From the NCBI GenBank assembly GCA_028023455.1, contig JAQFVV010000279.1, positions 372,001 to 436,000 on the forward strand: a stretch of DNA of 64,000 nt, written 5' to 3'. The stretch is from Epiperipatus broadwayi. Taxonomy: Eukaryota; Onychophora; Udeonychophora; Euonychophora; Peripatidae. The position numbers and the translations under genes are program-made. This document shows, one piece after another, positions 11,050 through 22,499 of the stretch (its first letter is position 1; the number at the start of each line of letters is the position of its first letter). A model generated the notes under the pieces. That model was not told where the DNA came from and made no database searches. It worked only from the letters and a program-made list of their open reading frames with translations.

Positions 11050-11870
11050 TGTATTTCAAATTTTATATTTATTTAATTTATTTTTTATTATTTATTCTTA
11101 TTTTTTATTAAAATATTTTATATTATTATTCATTATATTAACATTCAATATATATAATTTTTTTAACCTATAATATTATTTCTTTTTATCTTTTTGTATA
11201 CTAATTATTTTAACCTATCTTTTTATTATTTTTTAATGTATTTTATAGCTACCTTCTACTTATATTTTCAAATCTTAACTATTAAGTATTCAAACTTTTA
11301 AATTTTCTAGTTATACTTAGGAGCTCCTTTCTATTTCTTATATAATTAAATCTATGATTTTTTAAATTTTTACTACTATTATTTTTATTTTTATTTTATA
11401 CCTATATATGTACATACTTTAGAAACAGGACATGAGTTTGGAAATAGTTGTATAAAAGTGATACAATTTAAAAATAATAAAAGGGATAAAAAAATAAAAG
11501 AAGCTATTTATATTAATAATATTAAGTCAGTATTAAATAGAGATTTGGGTCTGAAAATTTTTTTGACATAAATAAATAGATTTAAATATATAAAAAAATA
11601 AAAAGAGGGAGCTACTAAGTATAGCTGGAAAATTTTAAAGTTTGGTAACAGTTAAGCTTTGAAAATATAAAATAGGTATAAACTATGTTATAAAATAATA
11701 AAAAATAGGTTAAAATAACTAGTAATAAAAAGATAAATAATAATAATATAGGTTAAAGAAAATTATACATATTGAATGTTGATATAATGAATAATAATGT
11801 AAAATATTTTAATAAAAAAAATTAATAAGAATAAAACAATAATAAATAAATGAAATAATATATATATATA
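11050..11870 (+). mobile_element. Short PLE with inverted terminal arms (PLE-3)
   Basis: Left arm (about 11050-11332) and right arm (about 11600-11870) are inverted copies of one AT-rich PLE 3' region. Both contain AACCTAT, ATATTTTCAAA and GGAGCT...CTAAGTAT blocks. Between them lies a 50-codon nuclease tail. The arrangement is an inverted 3' end at the left, then truncated element, then 3' end. It matches the one at 53.1-54.2 kb, although the protein belongs to a different PLE lineage. Confidence 0.75.
11422..11571 (+). pseudogene. PLE endonuclease C-terminal fragment (PLE-3)
   Basis: Fifty codons with no stop read ETGHEFGNSCIKVIQF, KRDKKIKEAIYINN and IKSVLNRDLGLKIFL. TGH-F, KEA-YI and the final LNRDxG are typical of the distal GIY-YIG domain of PLEs of the 'LNRD' type, whereas the other PLE tails here end in INRR(D/E)xC. 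So at least two PLE lineages are present. The YYG-E and Arg parts are missing. Confidence 0.75.
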
Positions 11871-11884
11871 TATATGATCAATAT

Positions 11885-14800
11885 ATAGCTTACCAAACCA
11901 AACAGTGTAAATTTTTCATAACAAAGGTCTTTCATTTTGCCACCTCCAGATCAGCTGATTTCAAGCTTTGCTCGCAGGGAAGGATGCATAGAAACAGGTC
12001 TAAGCGCTCTCAGCTATGCAAACGTTATATCAGTTTGCAAGCAGAATTTTCAGACTGTAAAGTCCAAACTCAGCCTAGCAAGCTAGATATCTATATGGGT
12101 CTGTCTCAGTTCAGTTTCCACAGTCAAAGTCCTGCAAATATATCAGCAGAAAACTTAAGTACATTATGAAAAAAAATACAGTTAGTCCTAACCTGCTTCC
12201 TGTTATTTATGTCAATAGATGGCCTTTACCAAACCAAACAAGTGTAAAATATTTTTACATAAAAAGGGTCAGTTAACTACCTCTTCATTTGCTCCCTCCA
12301 GATCAGCTGATTTCAAGCTGGTTTGCTTTCGTCAGTGGAAGGATAGGATAGAAACAGGTCTAAAGACGCTCTCAGCGTTTATGCAAACGTTTATATCGTT
12401 TGCAGCGTGAATTTTCAGACGGTAAAGTCTTCAAACTCAGCTAGCAAGCTAGATATCTATATGGGTCTGATCTCAGTTCAGTTTCACCACATAGTCAAAG
12501 TCTCTGCAATATATATCATTGCAAGAAAACTTTAAAGGTACATTTATGAAAAATAAATACAAGTTAGTCACGTACCTGCTATCCTTGTTATTTATGATCA
12601 ATAGTCCTTCCAAAACCCGACAAGTGTAAAATATTTTTACATAAACGCAAAAAGGAGTCAGAATTACTCCTCTTTCATTTTGCTCCCTCCAGATCAGCTT
12701 TTCAAGCTTTTGTCGTCAGGGAAGGAAGAGCATAGAAACAGTCTAAAGACCCTCCTATGCAAAACGTATATCAGTTTGCCGTGAATTTTTCAGCGGTAAA
12801 GTCTTCAACTCGCCTACAAGTAGATATCTATTGGGTCTGATCTCAGTTAGTTTCACCACATAGTCAAAGTTCTGCAATATATATCATTGCAAGAAAACTT
12901 TAAAGGTACATTTATGAAAAATAAATACAGTTGTCTAACCTGCTTCCTGTTATTGGATCAATGAGTGCGCTTTACAAACGCGAAACAAGGAAAAATTTTA
13001 CAAAGAAAGGAGTCAGATTACTACCTCTTTTATTTTGCTCCCTCCAGATCGGTTTCAAGCTGCTTTGTCAGGGAAGGATAGAGCATAGAAACTGTCTAAA
13101 GACTGCCCTTATGCAAATATTCAGTTTGCAGCGTGAATTTTCAGCGAAAGCTCAAACTCAGCCAGCAAGCATATCTATATGGTCTGATCTCAGTTCGTCA
13201 CCACATAGTCAAAGTCTCTGCAATATATCATTGCAAAAAATTAAAGGTACATTTATGAAAAATAAATACAAGTTAGTCTACTGCTATCCTTGTTATTTAT
13301 GATCAATAGATGGCTCTTTACCAAAAGAAAAAGTGTAAAATATTTTTACATAAACCAAGGTCAGTTCTCCTCTTTCTTTTGCTCACCTCCAGTCAGTTTC
13401 AAGCTTTTGCTTTCGTCAGTGGAAGGATAGAGCTATAGAAACTAGGTCTAAAGCGCTCTCACGTTTATGCAAACGTTATATCAGTTTGCAAGCGTGAATT
13501 TTCAGCGTAAAGTCTTCAAACTCAGCCTAGCAAGCTAGATATCTATATGGGTCTGATCTCAGTTCAGTTTCACCACAATCAAAGTCTCGCAAATATATCA
13601 TTGCAAGAAACTTAAAGGTACTTATGAAAAATAAATACAAGTTATCACTACTGCTATCCTTGTATTTATGATCATAGATGCTTAAACCGAACAAGTGAAA
13701 ATATTTTTACATAAAAAAAGAGTCAGAATTAACTACCTCTTTCATTTTGCTCCCTCCAGATCAGCTGTTTCAAGTGTTTGCTAGTCAGTGGAAGGATAGA
13801 GCTATAGAAACTAGTCTAAGGCTGCACTTATGCAAAACGTTTATATCAGTTTGCAAGCGTGAATTTTTCAGACTGGTAAAGTCTTTAGACCTAGTTTCTA
13901 TAGCTCTATCCTTCCACTGACGAAAGCAAACCAGCTTGAAATCAGCTGATCTGGAGGTGAGCAAAATGAAAGAATTCTGACTCCTTTTGCGTTTATGTAA
14001 AAATATTTTACACTTGTTTCGGCGTTTTGGTAAAGGCTCTTTGATCATAAATAACAAGTGATAGCAGGTTACGTGCTAATTGTATTTATTTTTCATAAAT
14101 GTACCTTTAAAGTTTTCTTGCAATGATATATATTGCAGAGACTTGCTGTGGTGAAACGAACTGAGATCAGACCCATATAGATATCTAGCTTGCTAGGCTG
14201 AGTTTGAAGACTTCCAGTCTGAAAAATGCTAAAACTGATATAAACGTTTTGCATAAGCTGAGAGTCAGTCTTTAGACTAGTTCTATCCTTCCGCCCCAGT
14301 TGAAATCAGTGTCGGGGGGATTCTGACTCATTAAAAATATTTCCTGTTGGGTGAGGTGTCTAAATAAAAGTGTAGCAGGTGTATTGTATTTTTTTATAAG
14401 TTTTTAAAGTTTTCTGTGATATTATTGAGGACTGTATGTGGGGAGATCTGTGCTAGCTGAGTGATTTAATTAAATGATATAAACGTTTTAGGAGTCTTGT
14501 TTTCTATTTCTCCTGAACCATCAGCTGATCTGGAGGTGAGAAATTGAAAGAGGAGTAGTTCTCCTTTGCGTTTATGTAAATATTTTACCTTTGGCGTTTG
14601 GTAACATCTGATCATAAATAAAAGTGATGTGTTGATATATTTTAAATCTACTTTAAATTTTCTTGCAATGATATTGTCAGAGTTGACTATGTGGTGAAAC
14701 TGACAGATCAGATATAGATATCTAGCTAGCTGAGTTTGAAGTTTACCATCTGAAAAAAATTTTGCTAAACGTTATCGTCTTTAGACAGTTTCTATAGCTC

Positions 14801-14950
14801 TATCCCTCCGAAAGCAAACCACTGAAATCATTCTGAGGTGAAAGAAGAGTAGTTAATTCTGACTCTTTTGCGTTTATGTAAAAATATTTTACACTTTTTG
14901 TGATATAAATAAAAGTGATAAGTTTGTATTGTATTTATTTTTCATATATA
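11885..14950. repeat. Palindromic array of a 350-bp repeat: about six forward then four inverted copies
   Basis: The anchor AGTGTAAAATATTTTTAC recurs at about 11900, 12240, 12620, 12985, 13330 and 13695 in forward orientation. Its complement recurs at about 13998, 14330, 14576 and 14878. The turn is near 13885. Copies share 'cctccagatcagctgatttcaagc', 'ggtctgatctcagttcagtttcacc', 'atatcattgcaagaaaactttaaaggtacat' and 'tatgatcaatagatgg'. They differ mostly by losses of 1-10 bases, with few substitutions, and the inverted copies get shorter outward. TA repeats bound both sides. Several frames translate to SRSADFKLVCFRQWKDR, but always broken; I do not recognise it. It may be a real satellite or a poorly polished assembly segment. 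Confidence 0.85.
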
Positions 14951-15120
14951 TATATATATATATGGTTTATAAAATGCATAATAACTCTTTCAATAAAGAT
15001 ATGACTAATAGAAATACTTAGATTACTAAATGAATATAATTTAGATTGCAATAACACATTTTCACCCTAATAATGTAATAACTGATATACACATTTATTA
15101 TATACCTGCATCAATATATG

Positions 15121-15515
15121 TAATATATAGAGTATATGAGCACAGACTTTTACATGACCCACAACTCTCTGCTCTATCTCATAACACTGATACACCTGAA
15201 CACATATATGTTGAAAAGATAAATAATCACCAATATGTGTATTTCATGCTAAACCAGCAATCATCAGTTTGTCCAGATTGAAGCCTGTTTATTAAAGTAT
15301 GAAGATTGGCTATCTTAATATATATCTGATCACTTATTGCATATATGTGTGGAGATGATAATCTGGACCAACTGATGATTGCTGGTTTAGCATGAAATGT
15401 TTATATTGGTGATTATTTATCTTTTCGATATATATGTATTCAGGTGTATCAGTGTTCTGAGATAGAATGGAGAGTGATGGGTCATGTGAAAGTCTGTGTT
15501 CATATACCCTAATGA
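15121..15515. mobile_element. SINE-A inverted pair
   Basis: A minus-strand copy (about 15121-15270) and a plus-strand copy (about 15290-15515) face each other around the TTGAAGCCTG...CTATCTTAATATA block. The plus copy ends GAAAGTCTGTGTTCA, the 3' box-B-like end. The two arms agree at most positions over about 140 bp, so a transcript would fold into a long hairpin. Confidence 0.75.
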
Positions 15516-15814
15516 TGAAATATGGAATTTTAGAATATACATTAGTATATGACTAACTGCTTGGGAATTTATAAGAATTCCAAAGACCAGATGTGAAGTT
15601 ATAGTAACAATAATCGAATATTGAACATCAGATTCTGTTTCTCTATTAATAGACTAAATCAGGCAGTCATAGATTTATAGAATTCATTTAAAAGAGTAAA
15701 ACATTCTTGAAAAAAGGTCATGGGAGATTTTATACCATGAATGTAAAATATTAGAAATTTTAAAATGAATTGGAATAATGACACAGAAATAAAATAAAAC
15801 ACATAATTATAATT

Positions 15815-17317
15815 TTTTTTATCACCATTATCATCATTTTCAACTATTAACAATCCACTGTGGAGTGATCTCTCTAAGTTTAATCCAAGTTTCTTAATCC
15901 TTTAGCCTCTTTTTTCTATAACATGCTAGAACAATTTTGTAATTGATTCATCCATTTCACAAGTTGTTTCATTCTAACTTTTTTGTTACAATCTCTTGGA
16001 ATACAGTTTAAGATTTTAACTATTCATCTATTATAGCCACTTTGAACAATATGTCCAAATCAATTCCACTTCAATATTTTAATTCTTTTAATAATGTCAA
16101 TAACACATGTTTACTCTCTGATCCATGTAATTTGTTTTAAATCCCTTCTTGTTACTCCTAACATACATACATCTCTCCATATTTTGTTGAATAGACATTT
16201 ATTATGAGTTCAAATTTCAGATCCATAAGCAAAAACTGGTAAAACACATTTATTAAAAACATTCTATCTCAAACACAAAGGCATATTTTCTTTTGATATT
16301 ATGGTATTTCTTTCACATACATTCAATACAGGTTTCTTTTTTTGACCAACTTCATCCATTATGTTTCCACATGTATTAACAATCTGACCAAGACATTTAT
16401 AGTTGTTACTTTTTCCAATTCATCATTATCAGTTTTTATTTTCTAAGAATCTTTTTGATAAAATTTGTTAACATTATTTTACTCTTTTAGTATTTACCTT
16501 TAGTTCTACTTTCATACTTTTATATGATTGCTCTTACAACATTTTTTGAAGCTCTGAAACATTATTTGCAAAAACAGTTAATCATCTGCAAAATCTAGAT
16601 GATTTAAATAATCTCCATTTCTATTCCAAAAATACATCTTCCAAAACTACTATAAAAATTTTTTGAGGTATGGAATCATTCTGATTTATACCTTTCTTAC
16701 TGTTAATTTTTCTAGTATCATTGGATAATCTAATTATTGCTGTAATATATTTATAATATTCTTCAAAATATGATCATATCTATATCTTGTTAATCCAATA
16801 CTTTAATCATTAAAAGAAATGATAATAGAATCAAATGCTCCTTTTCATAATTTAAAAATACAAAAAATAATGGTAACACATATTCATTAGTCCTTTTTGT
16901 AACTTCTCTCAATACTTGAATATGAAAAATCACTTTTAAATCCAGCTTGTTCTTTTGGTTGGTTAAAATGCAAAGTTTCCTGTAGATAAATTGTAATTAT
17001 CTTAGCCAAAATTTAGTATAGAATTGATAAATCAATAATAGATAAATAATTTCTAATATCTTTTTATCGTCTTTTTTAAAATATTAATATTCTTATTTTT
17101 CTTCTTTTACTTTCTTTGCATTTCTTCATATAATCATATATATTGCTCATAATAACTCCCCTCATATACACTTTGGTGCAAATTTTTTTTAATGATTTTT
17201 TTTATTTTCCTATCAGTTCCGACTGTCCTGCAGTCTTCATCAGAGCTACAATATTGTATGATATAAACATATAACCATTACTTCATATACATATAAAATA
17301 TACATATACATATATAA

Positions 17318-17362
<45 letters not shown>

Positions 17363-18660
17363 GTAATGACTATTTCATTCAATATTGTAGCTCTGATGAA
17401 GACAGCAGGACAGTCAAAACTGTCAGGAAAATAAAGGAATCAATAAAAAAATTTGCATTAAAGTGTATGTGGGGGGAGTTATTGTAAGCAATATATAAAA
17501 TATTAATAGTAATACTGAATTTTTCCATTCATCAGGTATATCTTTATTATTTGAACATATGATATATAACTTTGCAAAGTTTTATTTCTTCATTTGCCTC
17601 TTTTAAAATATCAATTATAATTCCATCATTAACTGAAGCTTTTCTTTTCTTCATAGATTTAATTGTTGTCCCACTTTTTCATTTAAAATCACGCACATAA
17701 TTAGGAAAAACTCTTTCTTGATCTTTATTGCTATATTATTTGTGATAGAACTCTTTTATACATTTAATGATGTCATCACTTTTTTAGTAATCGTTCTATC
17801 TATCTTTGGAATAAATTTCCTATCAATACCAAGATGTTTATTTTACACATATGAGAATTTCTCTTCTATAGATTTCTTTGCTAATTTTCAATTATATTTT
17901 TTATTATATCAGATCAATTATTTTTCACACCACCTTATAAAATTTTAAATATTCAATTCTTCTTAATGCATCATTTTTATATATTTTCGTATTTTTTCTT
18001 TTCTCCATAAATTATCATGTCTCAGTTGAAATTTTACTAGTTAGTTGTTATCATTTTGTACCAGCTATCTTTGTTGCAGTTTTTTAAAATGTATCAGTTA
18101 CCTGCCTATTGATTTCATTCAAATCTCAGCCATGTTTAAAATATGTTAATATTTTAAAATGATTCACAAGTTCTAATTTAAATTCACTGAAATGTTTTTG
18201 AATAGTAGAAATATCAACAATGAATACTGTTATTTTAATAATTTTTGTCACTCTAATTTTACATTAACACATATCTTACAACTTACTAATCGATGATCAC
18301 TTCCAGTGTTGTATTTTTTAGGAATATAATAATCTTGAAATATATATTTTCTGTTTGTGATAATATAGTTCTATTTTGCTACACCTTCATTTGGATACCT
18401 CCATGTTCATTTCTATTTACAATTTTTCTCAAAGGAACAATTCATAATATGTTTTGTTCTTTCAGCAAACTCAAAAGATCTGTTTCTGATCTCATTTCTA
18501 TCACCATAATTGTCCACAACACTTTCATCTTTTAATTAATTGTTTATGAATTCTAGCGTTAAAGTCTCCCATAACAATTTGAAAGTATGTTGGAAATTTA
18601 CTGGGATATAAGTTCTGTATTTATCAAAAATCTATTCATAAGCCAGTATAAAACTATACA
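15815..18660 (-). mobile_element. RTE-clade LINE, old copy (RTE-1), with a nested insertion
   Basis: This is a degraded non-LTR retrotransposon on the minus strand. The 3' end has a short GATGATAATGGTGATAA tail, the simple repeat tail usual in RTE. The C-terminus reads NCIPRDCNKK, then WMNQLQNCSSML and a trace of 'WIVNS', the RTE tail with a W-DE-Q block. The reverse transcriptase lies at about 16400-17070. Endonuclease remains include VMGDFNARIHKQ at about 18545-18585 and TGSDHRLV near 18290. Stops and frameshifts run throughout. The 5' third of the endonuclease is missing beyond about 18660. A fold-back element at 17.09-17.50 kb interrupts the linker before the reverse transcriptase. It is older than the copy at 38.8-41.4 kb but keeps the 3' end which that copy lacks. 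Confidence 0.85.
17089..17496. mobile_element. Fold-back element FB3 nested in RTE-1
   Basis: The arms run ATATTGCTCATAATAACTCC on the left and GGGGGGAGTTATTGTAAGC on the right, then share a stretch with CTGATGA and AAATTTGCA, and meet at a TA-rich hinge near 17280-17360. AAAATATTAAT occurs at 17078-17088 and again at 17497-17507, a likely 11-bp target duplication. Outside it, the RTE-1 sequence resumes in register with the 39.5-kb copy. Each arm carries CTGATGA followed by a GACTG-CAGGA-CAGTC stem and then GGAA or AAAA (17206-17243 minus, 17393-17432 plus), a hammerhead-like core without a convincing stem III. Confidence 0.75.
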
Positions 18661-18929
18661 CCAATGATGTATTCAAAACTAGACTATGTTTGACTAACAT
18701 AAATAATTTTAAAGGTTGAAATGGGATCAATAATGAAAAGTGATTGTAGAGTAATTAAATACAATATTTATTTATTTAATGTAAAATTAAAATCAAAATA
18801 TGTTAAAAAGAGAAATGATAACTGTTAATGCTAATTATCAACAATATATTAAAAAATTTAAGTCTAAAATTATAAATAAATATAAAATGTTAGATAATGA
18901 CTATAGTAATAATAAAAATAATCTCAAGT

Positions 18930-19040
18930 TTAGAAAATGTTTAGTAATAATCATTATTGTATTTATCTGGTGTAGATGGTATCAAAGTTGTGATTGGAAT
19001 GATTTTGACAATGGTAAGTAAAAATGTAACAAGTAATAAT
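18930..19040 (+). mobile_element. FB1 half-copy
   Basis: The stretch 'aatcattattgtatttatctggtgtagatggtatcaaag...attttgaca' matches one arm of the 5.5-6.1 kb fold-back. The opposite arm is absent, so this copy is solo. Confidence 0.6.
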
Positions 19041-19074
19041 ATAAAAAAAAATCTTTAAAAAAATATACAAAAAA

Positions 19075-19188
19075 AAATATTTTTTTTCATATGTCATAGC
19101 ATCGGCTGGGATGCAAACCCACAACCATCTGCAACCAACTACTTGCTTGCATGGTGGCTGTGGTACCTCTTGGCTAACAACACAAGAC
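19075..19188 (-). mobile_element. tRNA-derived SINE-B, copy 2
   Basis: This is the same 110-bp unit as at 8.2 kb, with box-A-like TTAGCCAAGAGGTACC and box-B-like GTGGGTTTGCATCCC on the minus strand, and an A-tail past CTATGACATATG. TACAAAAAA flanks it (19066-19074 and 19189-19197), a probable 9-bp duplication. CpG-type changes separate it from copy 1. Confidence 0.82.
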
Positions 19189-19197
19189 TACAAAAAA

Positions 19198-21660
19198 TAA
19201 TTATTCAGCATATTTGGCTCCATTTTTTTTAACAAATGAGGATGACAAGAGGTCTTATATATAGTTGAGAAAATAAAAGCACAATCTTTATCATAAAAAT
19301 GCCTGTTTGTGACTAAAATAGCAAAAAGTATATAATTTCACATAGGCTTAAAAGTAGTACCACCAGCAGAGATAATCTGAAGTACTCGATTCTCTGAATC
19401 ATGGAACAAATATGACTTTAAAAATGTAAAAATATGAAATAGTTTCAAATATCAACTACAGATTCTAAAATATTTTTCTGCAGAAAAAAAGTAAAAATGA
19501 TATCTTTTAAATCAGAGAATATATCTAAAGTTATTTTGAGAAATGATATTGTAGAAAACACCATTTAGGGTTCCAATGAAAATACATTTAGAATGGCCAT
19601 CTTATGATTAGCACATTATATTAATAAATATTATGCTCCTATTTGTCTAAAAAGTTATTCCATTTATGTTTTTAATATAAAGTTAAATATTACTATGAAA
19701 AATATTGCCACACTCCATGTCCAGCCTCTTGCAGTGGGTTTTAATTTTTTTATATACTTTTATTCTGAATGTTAGGGAGAAAGTGTTTCACAGAAAATAT
19801 ATAAAAAAGTTATTAAATAGGTGAGACTACCTTAATGTATAGTTTTACAACCAACTTATAAGGGTGCACAAATAAAAAAAAATTCAGTCAAATAAAAAAT
19901 AATGGAATTAAAAATTAACTTCTAGTGACATTTCTTTTTTTTTTTTTGCAAATCAAGCAATAATAGAGAATATTAGAGTCTGAAATACCAATAATTATGA
20001 CATATATCTGTTTTAGACATGAAACATACCAATCTGTCTCTAATGTAGTTATGGCTAACCTTAACTGTGAACAACATAATTAATGATTATCAAATCTATA
20101 AACCTGTAACAAAATTAAAAACTGCAAATAAACTACTTCTATATATTGTAACTTCACAGTATCAACTGAAATTAGCTTTAATTTTTATAATTAAGCAAAT
20201 ATATTCATCACTGCCATTGATTGTATATCATTTTATATAATACATATCATGTTTAATAGTCTCTAATACTAATATTTAAGAGAAATATATAACTTTATAA
20301 AACATTTTAAATGGTTTTCTAAGATGCATATGTGTACATTTTGTATTTATTCTTGTTATAGCATAAACAGATAGAACTGCTCTCACACATAAAATAACTT
20401 ATTTTATACAGAAATATAGAATAGAATTATAAATTAAACATTACTTTACTAAAATATTATAAAGTAAACAATTATATTCAGATTACATTGTTATTTATAT
20501 GTTGTGTGCATGTGTGTGTGGAAGCATAAATATTTCGATTTAGTAAAATTAATTGGTTTAGTTTATTATAATATTTATTAAATAATAAATTATTTATTTA
20601 AAAGTCAATTTAAACTTAAATGCAATAAATATCTAGGAACTTTATAGTTTTATGATTTACTTATCTAAAATAAATGTTTGTAATATTAATTTTAAGGCAG
20701 AAAGTAAAGATGAAATAATAAAAAATTGAAATTACGTTTTTCCCTTCATTTTTAAACTTATTCATAAAGATTTAAGATACTGGTTAAAAATCTCAGTGTC
20801 TAGCATATTACCTTAAACCCTATTGTAACTAGTTATCTTTAAGTTTAATGACTCAAATTGTAAGATCAAACAAATATTATACTAATACTTTATAAGTTGC
20901 TATTTAAAAGGTATTTAGTTTATAAAACTAGCAAATATAAACTTTATCACAAATAAATAACCATATTTTATAAATAATAAGAACAACTGTATTTACAGCA
21001 TATATTTAAAACACAGCATGCTTCAAACCTACTCTTATCCACATTTAAAGTATTAACTTAGATACTTAAGAAAATATTAAATAATATAATTAATATTTTT
21101 TAAGCAATTAATATTCAAACATGTAGAATAAATTGTTTTACTCAATAAATTAAAATCTTTGAGCACCGAGCCAAAACTTTATAGCTTAACAACAATAAAT
21201 TTATTACAATTTAAACTAAAAAATTTTTTTAAAATATTACAGAATAGATTTAAGCCATAGGGTCAAATATATGATTACATTATATATTAAATAAATGAAT
21301 GAATGAATAATTAAATCATTAAATTAATAGAAGTAATAAATAGTCTATTTTATAAAGTGTATGATACTGAAGTTTATTCTCTTCTTTATATTAATAAAAG
21401 TATTAAACATTTTTATTTTATTTTACCCATTTATTGACCAAGCTTTAAAACTGCTCAGAATTTTTTAACTTAAACCAAGGATTTAAAAATATGTTTAAAA
21501 TTAATTAATACAAATTTAATATTTCTATTTTCTAATTAAGTTCACATACAGAATATTTTTTCCTCTTTTTATCCAATGTTTCTCTGATATTATGTTGTCC
21601 CCATGAATCTCTCATTTTTTATAACTTAGTTTTGGAAGTCAATAATTTAGATAATTGTTT
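19198..21660. other. AT-rich DNA, nothing recognised
   Basis: No coding frame, known repeat or terminal inverted repeat was seen in 2.4 kb. A (TG)n tract of about 15 bp lies near 20505. Confidence 0.5.
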
Positions 21661-21768
21661 TTTTTTAAGTGTCATAGCATTGGCTGGGATGTGAACCCGC
21701 AACCTGGGCAACTGCCTGCAAGTGCAAGGCAGTCACGCTGACCTCTCGACCACCAACACAAGACAATT
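21661..21768 (-). mobile_element. tRNA-derived SINE-B, copy 3
   Basis: Minus strand: GGTGGTCGAGAGGTCAGC (box A region), CTGCCTTGCA, and GCGGGTTCACATCCCAGCC (a near-consensus box B), then ATGCTATGACAC. It is the best preserved tRNA head of the three. Its 5' GTTGG can pair with the 3' CCAAT like an acceptor stem. No clean target duplication was found. Confidence 0.82.
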
Positions 21769-22153
21769 TGTTATTTATCAAAATGCCTTGTTTTATTAAA
21801 ATTTATGTCTATCAATGATTTTCTAAAGTAGAAAAAAAATCAATTTATATAACTTTCATGGTAATTATTTAGTAAATTCTCTGGAAACATTGGATGCAGC
21901 TATGAAAATCACCTAACCACTGTTTAAAATACTAGTGATAAATGGAACAAGTATTGGAAAATAAATAAAAGTAATATGTGTACTTTTTGAGAACAAAATT
22001 AAATACTGCAATTTAGAGATTATCATATTTCTGTATGCTTACACAAGCTGTTAAGACATGGCTATGTTTTCCACAAAATAGTATCATCTAGTGTGATCTC
22101 TAGTAGATGCTTGAAGTTGGGTATTTTAATCTTTATCTAGTGCTTTTTCATTC

Positions 22154-22206
22154 AATATCTCCAGGCTAGTTTCTGGCTTATGGGCTTCATCAGTGAAAAG
22201 CTTTGG
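22154..22206 (-). ncRNA. Hammerhead-like motif (RZ-1, minus unit)
   Basis: Minus strand: TTTTCA (complement of 22194-22199) pairs with TGGAGA (complement of 22158-22163) as stem I, using two G-U pairs. CTGATGA is exact (22187-22193), then A-GCC-CATAA-GCC-A, then GAAAC and TAGCC where the 35.8-kb copy has TAGTC. Relative to that copy, one stem I pair has changed from C-G to U-A. Confidence 0.45.
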
Positions 22207-22319
22207 ATCAGTATGACCAGTGAACATGAACTTTTAAATTTACAGTTAAACAAAAAGATAAAAAGTGGGTGCTAGAGTGATGCATTAGAAACAAATATTT
22301 GGTGCACTGCTACCAAACC

Positions 22320-22375
22320 CAAAGTTTTTCAATGATGAAACCAATAAGCTAGAAAGTAATCTGAGATTTGAGATG
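22320..22375 (+). ncRNA. Hammerhead-like motif (RZ-1, plus unit, decayed)
   Basis: TTTTCAATGATGAAACC, then GCTAGAAAG and TAATCTGAGA. The core has lost its first C and the GAAAC end. Stem I pairs at five of six positions. It is the inverted partner of the 22.15-kb motif. Confidence 0.3.
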
Positions 22376-22499
22376 ACAAACTTCTGAATAGAAATTAAAA
22401 TGCAAAATCTTTTAACATATTTTGATTACTAGAGCTTTCACTTGTTGGCATTATTGTAGGAAAATATTTGCTATTATTTTAACAGGTTGTGTAAGCATA

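Noticed and set aside
11885-14950. CRISPR-like or ordinary tandem array
   Set aside because: Units are 350 bp without spacers, and the array turns around on itself; this is eukaryotic repeat DNA.
21661-21768. Possible functional tRNA gene
   Set aside because: Box A and B are present, but there are sister copies with tails and target duplications and the cloverleaf is imperfect, so it is a SINE.
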